A stretch of 64,000 bases of DNA, taken from the NCBI GenBank assembly GCA_963714125.1, contig OY970234.1:1674001-1738000 (forward strand), in the 5' to 3' direction. The stretch comes from CAWCAW01 sp963714125. Lineage in GTDB: Bacteria > Actinomycetota > Acidimicrobiia > Acidimicrobiales > UBA8190. Numbering within the stretch: position 1 is the first letter of the stretch; the number at the start of each line of letters is the position of its first letter. Positions 32,396 through 40,857 of the stretch are shown piece after piece. Below the pieces are notes generated by a model. The model did no database searches, was not told the origin of the DNA, and worked only from the letters and a program-made list of their open reading frames with translations. Both the position numbers and the translations under genes were made by a program.

Positions 32396-33211
32396 ATGGC
32401 GAGGGGCAATACAGGAACTTGGGTTACCCGGGCGGGGTCCACTGGTGGCGGTCGTAGCTACCGGGGCCAGCGGCCCGTCAAGTGGTATTTGAGCCTCTTT
32501 CTCATCGTGGTCCTGGGCCTGGTTTCGGTGGCCTACAGCCGCTACGAGGACCAGCATCCCTCCGCCGCGGCACAACCCGCGGTGGGGACCAAGTGGTATT
32601 CGGCCGTAGCTTTCGACGTGTGCGGGTCGATTCAGGCCAACCTGCCCACCAACCCCAATGAGGCCAAGGCGGCGCCAGGGCTGCACACCGAAGGCGACGG
32701 CATCATCTACACCGAGCCCCTCAAAGCGGCTGACGCCGGGAACAACGCCACCTTGGCCCGCTTCGTGGCCCAGTACCCGAAGCTGGATCTCACCTCTTCG
32801 ACGCTGGCGCTGCCGGGCAAGCCGGTGTTGCACAACGGCCAGACATGTCCGTCCGCGAGCGCCGACAAGGGAAAGGTCGGCTCCGTGCAGATCAAGGTGT
32901 GGCCGAGCTTCTCGGGATCAGGCGCCAACCATGCCGTGTCCTACAGCGACCCGGCCGACGTCAAACTGGCCAACGGCCAGCTCATCACGGTGGCCTTCGT
33001 GCCCAGCGGGGCGACGGTGCCCAAGCCGGCCGGCCAGACCATCGTGACCCTGCTCAACCTGATCGAGACCGCCACGTCGGCCACGACGACGGTGCCCGTC
33101 ACCGTTCCCACCAGCGTGCCGACGACCACGGCCACCACGGTGCCGACCACGACGGCCACGACGACGAAGTCGGCGACAGCCACAACGACGGCCACCACTT
33201 CGGCCAAGTGA
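32396..33211 (+). CDS. Membrane-anchored unknown protein with Thr-rich tail
   Basis: A 271-residue protein. One transmembrane segment (about residues 27-47, WYLSLFLIVVLGLVSVAY) follows a basic head, so the rest is likely outside. The exposed domain (about 60-220) has conserved-looking WYSAVAFDVCGSIQANLP and two Cys (in DVCG and QTCPS) that could form a disulfide. The last about 50 residues are a Thr/Pro/Val-rich linker that may be glycosylated. I recognise no fold. ATG 32396 lies 15 nt after the previous stop, and the stop overlaps the manC start (GTGA), so it belongs to the glycan operon. Confidence 0.75.
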   Translation: MARGNTGTWVTRAGSTGGGRSYRGQRPVKWYLSLFLIVVLGLVSVAYSRYEDQHPSAAAQPAVGTKWYSAVAFDVCGSIQANLPTNPNEAKAAPGLHTEGDGIIYTEPLKAADAGNNATLARFVAQYPKLDLTSSTLALPGKPVLHNGQTCPSASADKGKVGSVQIKVWPSFSGSGANHAVSYSDPADVKLANGQLITVAFVPSGATVPKPAGQTIVTLLNLIETATSATTTVPVTVPTSVPTTTATTVPTTTATTTKSATATTTATTSAK

Positions 33212-34299
33212 AAGCCGTCGTCCTCGTGGGCGGCGAGGGCACCCGGCTGCGGCCTCTGACGTCCACCACCCCCAAGCAGCTCCTGCCGGTGGTGGAGTGG
33301 GCCATGCTCGAGCGGGTGCTGGCGCATCTGGCTGCCCACGGCATCGACGAGGTCGTGTTGTCCATGGGCTATCGCCCCGACGCCTTTCTCGAGGCCTACC
33401 CTGATGCGGTGGCCGCCGGTGTGCGCCTGCATTATGCGGTGGAGCCCGAGCCGCTGGACACCGCTGGAGCTATTCGCTTTGCCGCCGAGGCCATCGGGGT
33501 CGACACCACCTTTGTGGTCGTCAACGGCGATGTGCTCACCGACGCCGATACCACCGCTCTCGTGGCCTTTCACCGTGAGCATGCGGCGGCGGCGACCATC
33601 CAGCTCACCCCCGTCGAGGACCCGTCGCGCTACGGCGTCGTCGACCTCACCGATGCGGGCCAAGTGGTCGCCTTTGTGGAGAAGCCCCCTGCGGGCACCG
33701 CTCCCACTGATCTCATCAACGCCGGTACCTATGTGCTCGAACCCACCGTCCTCGATCACATCCCGTCGGGCCAACGTGTCTCCATCGAGCGCGACACCTT
33801 TCCCGCCTTGGTGGCCCAAGGATCGGTCTACGCGCTCAGCGACGACGCCTACTGGCTCGACGCCGGCACCCCGGAGTCGTACTTGCAGGCGAATGCCGAT
33901 CTCGTGAGCGGCGTTCGTCACTGCGAAACACCAGCACCGGGAGCCCGACTCGTCGACCATGGCGTGTGGGCCATCGGCGCCCCCCACATCACCGGCGAGG
34001 TCCGTGCCTCCTCGCTCATTGGCGATGGCGCCACCGTGGCCCAGGGCGCCACGGTGATCGCCAGCGTGGTGGGGGCCGGGGCCGTGGTGGAGCCGGGAGC
34101 GGTGGTGGAAGGATCTGTGCTGCTGGCCGGAGCGCACCTGCGGGCGGGGGCGGTGGTGACCCGGTCCATCGTGGGCCATGGCGCCATCGTGGGCGAGGGC
34201 GCTTCTCTGACGGACCTGTCGGTCGTGGGTGACGGGGCCCGGGTGGCGCCGGGTGCCACCCTGAGCGACGCCCGCGTGGCCATGGAGTCAGTCAGTTGA
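33208..34299 (+). CDS. manC: Mannose-1-phosphate guanylyltransferase (GDP-mannose pyrophosphorylase)
   Basis: A 363-residue nucleotidyltransferase. GGEGTRLRPLTSTTPKQLLP is the NTP-binding signature, VVNGDVLTDAD gives the metal-binding Asp, and FVEKPPAG and INAGTYVLEP complete the fold. The C-terminal about 120 residues form a left-handed beta-helix of hexapeptide repeats (GDGATVAQGATVIASVVGAG). It is close to the mycobacterial GDP-mannose pyrophosphorylase next to wbbL1. With manB and the PGI/PMI gene at 62-64 kb it completes GDP-mannose synthesis. A dTDP-glucose specificity (RmlA) cannot be excluded. Confidence 0.87.
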   Translation: MKAVVLVGGEGTRLRPLTSTTPKQLLPVVEWAMLERVLAHLAAHGIDEVVLSMGYRPDAFLEAYPDAVAAGVRLHYAVEPEPLDTAGAIRFAAEAIGVDTTFVVVNGDVLTDADTTALVAFHREHAAAATIQLTPVEDPSRYGVVDLTDAGQVVAFVEKPPAGTAPTDLINAGTYVLEPTVLDHIPSGQRVSIERDTFPALVAQGSVYALSDDAYWLDAGTPESYLQANADLVSGVRHCETPAPGARLVDHGVWAIGAPHITGEVRASSLIGDGATVAQGATVIASVVGAGAVVEPGAVVEGSVLLAGAHLRAGAVVTRSIVGHGAIVGEGASLTDLSVVGDGARVAPGATLSDARVAMESVS

Positions 34300-34321
34300 C
34301 GTCGACAGCGAGGCCGAGCCC

Positions 34322-35272
34322 ATGCGCATGATGGTCACCGGCGGAGCGGGGTTCATCGGCTCCACCTTGGTGGACCGGTTGCTCGCCGAGGGTCATGCCG
34401 TGGATGTGGTGGACGACCTTTCGACGGGGGCACTGGCCAACTTGGCCCAAGCACGCGCCGAGCCTCGTCACGAGTTGACGTTTCACCAACTCGACATCCG
34501 CTCCGCCGCTTTGGTCGAGCTGATCACCCGTCGACGACCCCAGGTCATCTTTCACCTGGCCGCTCAAGCCGATGTGCGGGTGTCGGTGACGCGCCCGCTG
34601 TTCGACGCTGAGGTGAACATCATCGGCACGCTGCGAGTCCTCGAAGGCGCCCGGGCGCTGCGCACGACGCGCGTGGTCTTCGCCGCCAGTGGGGGCACCT
34701 TGTACGGCGACGCCGATCCTTCGGATCTGCCTATCACCGAATCGCACTCGCAGCGGCCTCTGTCGCCCTACGGGGTGTCCAAGAAGTCGGCCATCGACTA
34801 TCTCGTGGCGTACCGAGAACTGCATGCCGTCGAGTTCTGCGCTCTGGCGTTGGCCAACGTCTACGGCCCTCGCCAAGACCCCCACGGCGAAGCCGGCGTC
34901 GTCGCCATCTTCGCCAATCGCCTCCTGCGCGGCGAGCCGGTCACCATCTTTGGCGACGGCGAACAGACCCGTGACTTCGTCTACGTCGACGACGTGGTCG
35001 ACGCCTTTGTGCGAGGGGCGTCGCGCGGTGGGGGACTGGTCATCAACGTGGGCACCGGCGGCGAAGTGTCGGTGAACCGTTTGGCCCAAGTGATGGCCGA
35101 GCGGGCCGGCAGCCACGCCACGCCCGTCTATGCCGCCGAGCGGGCCGGTGAGCTACGCCGAAGCTCCCTCAGCCCCACCCGGGCTCAGATCCAGCTGGGC
35201 TGGCAGCCCTGGACGTCGCTGGGCGAGGGCGTGCAGTACGTGCTTGACGACGTGCGTGGTCGTCTGGGCTGA
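34322..35272 (+). CDS. NAD-dependent epimerase (UDP-glucose 4-epimerase-like)
   Basis: A 316-residue extended SDR: VTGGAGFIGSTLVDRLL for NAD, LAAQADVRVSV, the Ser/Thr of SGGTLYGD and the YxxxK of YGVSKKS. FGDGEQTRDFVYVDDVVDAF is typical of GalE-type epimerases in actinobacterial polysaccharide loci. It probably interconverts UDP-glucose and UDP-galactose, or the uronate or N-acetyl forms; specificity is not visible. Start ATG 34322 has GCGAGG upstream. It ends the plus-strand operon; a small CCGCC-TCCG-GGCGG hairpin follows at about 35274-35287. Confidence 0.86.
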   Translation: MRMMVTGGAGFIGSTLVDRLLAEGHAVDVVDDLSTGALANLAQARAEPRHELTFHQLDIRSAALVELITRRRPQVIFHLAAQADVRVSVTRPLFDAEVNIIGTLRVLEGARALRTTRVVFAASGGTLYGDADPSDLPITESHSQRPLSPYGVSKKSAIDYLVAYRELHAVEFCALALANVYGPRQDPHGEAGVVAIFANRLLRGEPVTIFGDGEQTRDFVYVDDVVDAFVRGASRGGGLVINVGTGGEVSVNRLAQVMAERAGSHATPVYAAERAGELRRSSLSPTRAQIQLGWQPWTSLGEGVQYVLDDVRGRLG

Positions 35273-35295
35273 CCGCCTCCGGGCGGACCTGCTGG

Positions 35296-35655
35296 TCAGA
35301 TGAAATGCCCGTTGGCGGCGGTGCCATCGGAGGGACCAACGGTGGTGTGGGCTCGCACGGCTGATTCGAAGGCATCGGGATCATCGGGGGTGACGAAGGG
35401 TCGCACGAAGTGCCCCAGATCGAGAACGAAGCCCACACTCTTGGACGGTCGGCGCACGTCGAGACTGGCCCAGTAGCGCGGGTTCCCCGTCCCCCAGATC
35501 CGCCCTTTGCCGGTCAGCGCCCCGATCTTCACGCGCCGCATGGATTTAATGGCGCCGTAGCCGATGCGCTTGGTGCCCCACGGGAAGTAGTAGCCGCGGA
35601 TTTTGATGTCGTCGGACGTGCAACTGATCCAGCCGTCCGTGTAGTCGCTCCCCAT
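35296..35655 (-). CDS. Small PH-domain-like protein
   Basis: A 119-residue protein with a strand-rich pattern typical of bacterial PH domains: ISCTSDDIKIRGYYFP, RIGYGAIKSMRRVKIG, ARYWASLDVRR-like strands and a C-terminal helix DDPDAFESAVRAH. The role is unknown; bPH proteins are usually membrane- or protein-interaction modules. ATG 35655 has a perfect GGAGG 6 nt upstream, which settles the start over an in-frame GTG at 35679. It is monocistronic or last in a minus-strand group with the DUF3052 gene 94 nt away. Confidence 0.75.
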   Translation of the reverse strand: MGSDYTDGWISCTSDDIKIRGYYFPWGTKRIGYGAIKSMRRVKIGALTGKGRIWGTGNPRYWASLDVRRPSKSVGFVLDLGHFVRPFVTPDDPDAFESAVRAHTTVGPSDGTAANGHFI

Positions 35656-35749
35656 GGTTGGACCTCCGATCTTGCTCACCGGCGGGTGTTCCGGTGAGCC
35701 GTTGAGTCGATCGTAGGCGAGGCCTCTGACCGGACAGGGGGCACTGGGC

Positions 35750-36148
35750 TCAGCGCCGTTCGCGCCGCCACACCATCCGCAAGCCCGACCATGTGGCGTC
35801 GATAGCGCACACCTTGTTGTCGACCATGCCGCTCGGGAGGACGACGTCGCGAATCACGCTGTCGTCGAGGTCGGTCTCGACGCCTGAGCTTCGTTTGGGC
35901 CATGCGATCCATAGCCCGCCCGCCGGGTAGATCATCTTCCCCAGACTCTCGACACGGGCTTCGAGCTTGGCCTGGCGCGTGAAGAACGCCACCACCACAT
36001 CGGCGTGCCCACGGACTCGGTTGGCGATGGTGACCCCGGCCGGCACATCGGTGATGACCCCAGGCGGGGCTCCGATCAGCGCCAGGCTTGATCCTTCTTT
36101 GATGCCGAGCTTGGCGGCCAGCGGCGTAGCGCTGTAGCCGGCTCCCAT
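35750..36148 (-). CDS. DUF3052-family protein
   Basis: A 132-residue protein beginning MGAGYSATPLAAKLGIKEGSSLALIGAP, the hallmark of DUF3052. DVVVAFFTRQ and GGLWIAWPKRSSGVETDL (the usual family core) follow, then NKVCAIDATWSGLRMVWRRE. The family is common in actinobacteria and has no established function. The start ATG 36148 is chosen by family length; it lies 31 nt after the stop of the universal stress gene, so they may be co-transcribed. Confidence 0.88.
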   Translation of the reverse strand: MGAGYSATPLAAKLGIKEGSSLALIGAPPGVITDVPAGVTIANRVRGHADVVVAFFTRQAKLEARVESLGKMIYPAGGLWIAWPKRSSGVETDLDDSVIRDVVLPSGMVDNKVCAIDATWSGLRMVWRRERR

Positions 36149-36179
36149 GGGAATGCGCCGGGTGACGACGGTGGCTGGC

Positions 36180-36614
36180 TCAGCCGGTGGTATCGACGAT
36201 GAGCACCGAACACGGCGCATGGTGTGCCACGTCGTTGGGCACGCTGCCCAGAGCGCGCCGCACGCCCTTCATCCCCTTGTTGCCCACCACGATGAGATCG
36301 GCGCCCTCTTGCGCGGCGATGGAGGTCAACGCCTCGGCGGGCTCTCCGGCGGCGGCGTGGAGGATGGGTTCGACCGAGGCGGCCCGGCCCAATGCCGCCA
36401 GGTGCTCGAGCAGCTCGTCGACGGGGTGGGTGTTGCGCGAATAGCGGAACTCCTCGGGGAGTCCCTTCTCCTGGGCGGTACGGGTCTTGTCGGGGTTGTA
36501 TGCGGTCACAATGTGCAGTTCGGCACCGCAAATCTTGGCCAGGTTCAAAGCGGCCCCGACGGCCTCACTGGCGGTGGCGGAAGCATCTGCTCCCACGACG
36601 ATCTTCTTGAACAT
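36180..36614 (-). CDS. Universal stress protein (UspA family)
   Basis: A 144-residue UspA-fold protein. FKKIVVGADASATASEAVG starts the fold, and the ATP-binding pattern Gx2Gx9G(S/T) is seen in GNKGMKGVRRALGSVPN, then VAHHAPCSVLIVDT. It is likely a nucleotide-binding stress protein. ATG 36614 has AGGAGG 7 nt upstream; an in-frame GTG at 36629 lies before the ribosome site. Nothing in the context shows its partner. Confidence 0.92.
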   Translation of the reverse strand: MFKKIVVGADASATASEAVGAALNLAKICGAELHIVTAYNPDKTRTAQEKGLPEEFRYSRNTHPVDELLEHLAALGRAASVEPILHAAAGEPAEALTSIAAQEGADLIVVGNKGMKGVRRALGSVPNDVAHHAPCSVLIVDTTG

Positions 36615-36718
36615 CGGATCCCTCCTCACCCTCCCCCAGACGGCGCCTGACGCTACACCGCCGACGGCTGGCCACGCCTGACGGCTTCTGGCAGCTGCAG
36701 GCGGCCATGGGGGAGCGC

Positions 36719-36757
36719 GACGGTGCCGGTGAACTGGTGAGGTCCACCGGCACCGTC
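36719..36757. terminator. 13-bp perfect stem-loop between livK and usp
   Basis: GACGGTGCCGGTG (36719-36731) pairs perfectly with CACCGGCACCGTC (36745-36757) around a 13-nt loop. A 16-nt perfect palindrome GAGCCCGATCGGGCTC (36772-36787) lies between it and the livK stop. No U-tract follows on either strand, so this is a terminator-like or processing structure at the end of the liv operon. Confidence 0.45.
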
Positions 36758-36804
36758 GGGTGATGCTTTGTGAGCCCGATCGGGCTCGTCAGGATCGGGG
36801 CCTG

Positions 36805-38142
36805 TTAGGACCCGAAGCCAGCCGGTGGTGTCGACAGGGCCGCGCTGGACTGGGTGATGGGACCGTTGAGCGTGGTCACCAACCGGGGCGTGAGCGTGTT
36901 GACCTCCGTGCCGCCGTTCTCGAGCTGGACCACCTGGGAGCCTTGGTAGCCGTAGTGGTTGCTCTTCGAGAACGTGAACGGCACCAGCCCGGGATTTGTG
37001 AACGACGAGCCGTCTTGCTCGATGGCGTTCACCAGCGCCGAGCGAGTCAGGTTCCTTCCGGCCTTCTGCAGGGCTTGGACGAAGGTGTACCCGAGAACTG
37101 CTCCGTACTCACTGTTGCCGTCCCAGGTGTAGCCGGGGTCGTATTGCGTGAGGATCTTCTTGAAGTCGACCACCCAGGGGTTGGTGGCGTCGGCGCTCGG
37201 CGGGAGGTACGCGGCCGAGATGGTGCCATCGAGAAGAGCAGCACCCGCTTTGCCCTTGGAGAACGACGTCAATAATCCCGTGAGGGTGGTGGGGTCAGCG
37301 CCCACCGACGAGATGACCCATTGCGGTGAGTAGCCGATGGTGGCCGCCGCCAGCATGGCGAGGGCGGTGGCGGCGGGGATCGTGTACAGCACCACCACCT
37401 TGGCGCCGGCTTGTTGCAGCGCGGAGATCTGGCTGCCCAGTCCGGCCGCCAGTCCTGCGGAGGTGGCTACATAGGTCTGCTGCGACACCACATCGGAGGC
37501 GGGAATCTGCTGGTCGAGACCCTTGACGCCGTCTTGGCCGAATTCGTCGTCTTGGTACAGGTAGCCGACGGCCTTACCGGTGAAGTGTTGGTTGATGTAC
37601 TGACCGAGGATCTTTCCCTCGTCGGTGTACGGCGGCTGCCAGCCGAAGGTGTACGGAAGACCCGCGCTACTCCAGCAGTTACACCCGCTCTCGACGTAGA
37701 CGGCGGGTACGCCTTCGGTATTGAGGAAGTCCTTGACCTGCAACGTCGTCGGTGTCCCCAAAGGACCGACGTCAGCGAAGATGTGGTCCTGCAACACGAG
37801 CTGGCGCACCAGCGTGGCCGTCATGGACGGGTCGTACTCATCGTTGTCGATGATGTAGTTGATCTGGCGTCCATCCACCCCGCCGTGCGCGTTGACGTAC
37901 TTGAAGTACGCGTTGGCGGCCGGCGCGATCTCCTCGTAACCGGGAGCGGCCGGTCCGGTGAGCGGCGTGGTCGTGCCAATGGTGATGCTGTTGGACGTCA
38001 CCCCTTGGGTGTTGCCGGGCAGTGTCGTGCCCGTCGAGCTCGGGCTCGTGCTCGAACACGCCGCCACGGCGAGTGCGGCCGCACACAGTACGAGACCTAC
38101 CCCCGTATGCGGTCGGGATGTCTTGCGCTTGCGTTGTGCCAT
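36805..38142 (-). CDS. livK: Branched-chain amino acid ABC transporter substrate-binding lipoprotein
   Basis: A 445-residue periplasmic-type binding protein, last gene of the liv operon. A lipoprotein signal peptide ends at VAAC (C29) and is followed by a Ser/Thr linker. The Leu/Ile/Val-binding fold starts ITIGTTTPLTGPAAPGYEE and continues with NAYFKYVNAHGGVDGRQI. Start ATG 38142 has AAGGGGGAA upstream; an ATG at 38178 would overlap livM. The ligand is probably a branched-chain amino acid or another small carboxylate or amide. Confidence 0.9.
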   Translation of the reverse strand: MAQRKRKTSRPHTGVGLVLCAAALAVAACSSTSPSSTGTTLPGNTQGVTSNSITIGTTTPLTGPAAPGYEEIAPAANAYFKYVNAHGGVDGRQINYIIDNDEYDPSMTATLVRQLVLQDHIFADVGPLGTPTTLQVKDFLNTEGVPAVYVESGCNCWSSAGLPYTFGWQPPYTDEGKILGQYINQHFTGKAVGYLYQDDEFGQDGVKGLDQQIPASDVVSQQTYVATSAGLAAGLGSQISALQQAGAKVVVLYTIPAATALAMLAAATIGYSPQWVISSVGADPTTLTGLLTSFSKGKAGAALLDGTISAAYLPPSADATNPWVVDFKKILTQYDPGYTWDGNSEYGAVLGYTFVQALQKAGRNLTRSALVNAIEQDGSSFTNPGLVPFTFSKSNHYGYQGSQVVQLENGGTEVNTLTPRLVTTLNGPITQSSAALSTPPAGFGS

Positions 38143-38174
38143 TGTGTTTCCCCCTTCATGTTTCTTGTGGTTAC

Positions 38175-39257
38175 TCATAGTCGATCTTCGTTCTCCATCA
38201 TCGGATGCCCCGATGGTTGTCGCCGCAATGAAAAGGCCGCCATCTTGCGCAATCCGCCTTGAATGCCGTTGGGGGCAACCAGGACGACGACCACGAGCAC
38301 GAGCCCGTAACACAGCAGCGCCAGGTTCGAGCTTTGTCCTTGGCGCAGATGCACGTCGTGCGATAGCGATGTAGCCCACTGCGGCGCGTAGACGATGAGG
38401 ATGGCTCCCCACCACGCGCCCAGCAGGCTTCCGGTGCCGCCCACGACCATGCCCGCCAAAAGCGAGATCGACAAGGTCACGTCGAAGGCGTCGGGCGTCA
38501 CGCCACCAGTGGTGAGTCCGAGGAGCCCGCCCGCCAGCCCGGCTGCCGCCGCGCTGACACCGAAGGCCACCACCCGGGTGCGAGCCACCGAGATGCCCAC
38601 CAAGGCGGCGGCGACCTCGTCGTCGCGCACGGCTCGAAAGGCGCGCCCGAAGCGGCTGCGCATGAGGTTGGCGAGGAGCACCAACATGACGAGGACGGCG
38701 ATGAGCACGATCCACGACAACCACCGCTGCGGATCTGTGCCCGGCGGAGGGACCGGTGGGTTGATACTCAGTCCCTGCTCGCCGCCGAGGGTGCTCGAGA
38801 ACTTGATGGGCAGCGCCGGAAGCCCAATGGCCAGCGCCAGGGTCATGCCGCCCAGATACGGGCCGTGCAGCCGGCTGGCCGGCAGTCCGATCAACACACC
38901 GGCGGCGGCGGAGACGACCACACCGACGAGCAAGGCCAAAGCGATGGGCAACTTGGTATGCACGAGCATCAAGCCGGCGCCGTAGGCGCCCACCATCATG
39001 AACGATCCTTGGCCCAAAGAGATCTGCCCATTGGCGCCGGTGAGAACGGACAGTCCGGCGATGGCCACTACGTCCACGCCGATTTGAGCGATCTGATAGT
39101 CATTGTAGGAGCCGACCACCGACGTCACCACGAACAGCACCACGCCGCCGGCGAGCGCCAGCGCCAGGTGACGAAGCAGCGGTTGGCGAGCCAAGCGGTG
39201 GTTCGAGACCCGCTCCACCAAACGTCGGGCGCCGCCCACCGCCGTCATGGCGCTCAT
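38175..39257 (-). CDS. livM: Branched-chain amino acid ABC transporter permease LivM
   Basis: A 360-residue integral membrane protein with about 8-10 hydrophobic segments. GLSVLTGANGQISLGQGSFMM is the LivM hallmark, and the EAA-like coupling loop appears around FGRAFRAVRDDEVAAALVGI. The start ATG overlaps the livH stop (ATGA at 39254-39257), indicating coupled translation. It pairs with LivH to form the transport channel energised by LivG and LivF. Confidence 0.92.
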   Translation of the reverse strand: MSAMTAVGGARRLVERVSNHRLARQPLLRHLALALAGGVVLFVVTSVVGSYNDYQIAQIGVDVVAIAGLSVLTGANGQISLGQGSFMMVGAYGAGLMLVHTKLPIALALLVGVVVSAAAGVLIGLPASRLHGPYLGGMTLALAIGLPALPIKFSSTLGGEQGLSINPPVPPPGTDPQRWLSWIVLIAVLVMLVLLANLMRSRFGRAFRAVRDDEVAAALVGISVARTRVVAFGVSAAAAGLAGGLLGLTTGGVTPDAFDVTLSISLLAGMVVGGTGSLLGAWWGAILIVYAPQWATSLSHDVHLRQGQSSNLALLCYGLVLVVVVLVAPNGIQGGLRKMAAFSLRRQPSGHPMMENEDRL

Positions 39258-40132
39258 ACCTGACGTCCGGCCGTGCGGGTGAAGATCCCCTGCGGACGCG
39301 CCATCAGGACCACCATCAATATGGCCAGTGCCCCCAGCGCCTCCAGGGGCGAGCCGAGGTAACCGCCCACGTACGACAGCGCCAGGCCGACCGACAGCCC
39401 GCCCACGACAGCACCGATGGGGCTGTCGAGGCCGCCCACCACCGCGGCGGTGAACCCGTAGATGAACACGGCGTCCATGTAGTTGGGCGACAGGAGCAGC
39501 TCGGGTGCCACCAGGACGCCGGCCAGGGCGCCGACGATGCCGGCCAAGGCCCACCCCAAGGTGAGCATGCGGCCCACCCGCACTCCGAGGAGTCGGGAGA
39601 CTTCAGGGGCAAAGGCGCTGGCCCGCATGCGCAGGCCCAGCGGCGTGAAGCGAAAGAGCACGACGAGCAGGATGAGGACCACAACGATGGCGACCAGTAC
39701 GTAGACGTCGAAGTGGCTGAAGGCGAGGCGGTGCTTGCCCACCACTACGCCGAGTTGGGAGAAATAGGCCGGATAGGCGCGCAGCCCCCCGCCCCAGATG
39801 ATCCCGGCCAGCGCTTCGAGCGCCACGAGGACACCGAGGGTCACGATGACGGGGTTGAGCGGCGGTCCGCTTTCGACGCGTCGCACGATCACGCGCTCGG
39901 TGACTCCACCGATGACGGCACCAGCGGCAAGCGCAATGATCAAAGCCAGCCAGTACGACGCGTGATGCTCGATGACCGTCACCGCGATGTAGGTGGTCAT
40001 CATGGCCATGGCCCCTTGCGAGAAATTCAGGATCCGCGTGGCCCTCCATATGAGGACCAAGGCCAACGCCACCGCCGCGTAGATCATCCCAGTGGTGACA
40101 CCGTTGAGGGTCAGGTCGACGAAACGTTGCAT
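39254..40132 (-). CDS. livH: Branched-chain amino acid ABC transporter permease LivH
   Basis: A 292-residue permease with about 8 membrane segments. LTLNGVTTGMIYAAVALALVLI and RILNFSQGAMAMMTTYIA are diagnostic of LivH, and GLRMRASAFAPEVSRLLGV is the coupling loop. Start ATG 40132 lies 8 nt after the livF stop. Confidence 0.93.
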   Translation of the reverse strand: MQRFVDLTLNGVTTGMIYAAVALALVLIWRATRILNFSQGAMAMMTTYIAVTVIEHHASYWLALIIALAAGAVIGGVTERVIVRRVESGPPLNPVIVTLGVLVALEALAGIIWGGGLRAYPAYFSQLGVVVGKHRLAFSHFDVYVLVAIVVVLILLVVLFRFTPLGLRMRASAFAPEVSRLLGVRVGRMLTLGWALAGIVGALAGVLVAPELLLSPNYMDAVFIYGFTAAVVGGLDSPIGAVVGGLSVGLALSYVGGYLGSPLEALGALAILMVVLMARPQGIFTRTAGRQV

Positions 40133-40140
40133 GCGAGGAC

Positions 40141-40857
40141 TCAGAACCCCAGGTAATGGCGACGAAGTTCGGCGTCGGCGCCGACCACCTCGGCGCGACC
40201 TGCCACGACGACCCGACCCAAGTTGAGCACTACGGCGTTAGATGCAATGGAGAGGGCCGTGCGCGCGTTCTGCTCGACGAGCACGACCGTCAGTCCTTGG
40301 TGGCGGGCCAGGGCGGCCAGGCGGGTCATGAGTTGACCGGTGACGATGGGTGCGAGGCCGAGCGACGGCTCGTCGAGCAAAAGGACCTGGGGCCGTGCCA
40401 TCAACGCCCGTCCGATGGCGAGCGCTTGACGTTCGCCCCCCGACAACGTCGAGGCATGTCGATGGCCTTTGTCGGTCAGGATCGGAAAGAGGTCGTAGAC
40501 CTCAGAGAACGGCGGTCGCTGCGGGCGCCGGCGCCACAGCGCCCCGAGGCGGAGGTTCTCCTCGACGGTCAGTTCCTCGATGACGCCGCGTCCTTCGGGC
40601 ACATGGGCCACGCCGACGCGTACGACGTCTTCGACGCGCATCTTCGTCAACTCTTTGTCGCCGAAGTGCACCGAGCCACTGCGGGGGCGCACCAGCCCCG
40701 TCATGGCCCGGAGCAACGTCGTCTTGCCGGCCCCGTTGGCCCCGAGGACGGCGGTGATCTCGCCTTCGGCGGCCACCAAACTCACGTCCTGCAGAGCCGG
40801 GATGTGGCCATAATTCACCGATAGGCCGGACACGGTGATGCCGGCCATGCCTGCCAT
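40141..40857 (-). CDS. livF: Branched-chain amino acid ABC transporter ATPase LivF
   Basis: A 238-residue ATPase: Walker A GANGAGKTT, signature LSGGERQALAIGRAL, Walker B VLLLDEPSLGLAP and a switch His region near VVLVEQNA. HVPEGRGVIEELTVEENL is typical of LivF. Its start shares one base with the livG stop, so the two genes are translationally coupled. Confidence 0.95.
   Translation of the reverse strand: MAGMAGITVSGLSVNYGHIPALQDVSLVAAEGEITAVLGANGAGKTTLLRAMTGLVRPRSGSVHFGDKELTKMRVEDVVRVGVAHVPEGRGVIEELTVEENLRLGALWRRRPQRPPFSEVYDLFPILTDKGHRHASTLSGGERQALAIGRALMARPQVLLLDEPSLGLAPIVTGQLMTRLAALARHQGLTVVLVEQNARTALSIASNAVVLNLGRVVVAGRAEVVGADAELRRHYLGF

Noticed and set aside
38143..38724. Long N-terminal extension of LivK
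   Set aside because: It overlaps the livM coding region; the lipoprotein signal peptide begins at 38142 behind a good ribosome site.
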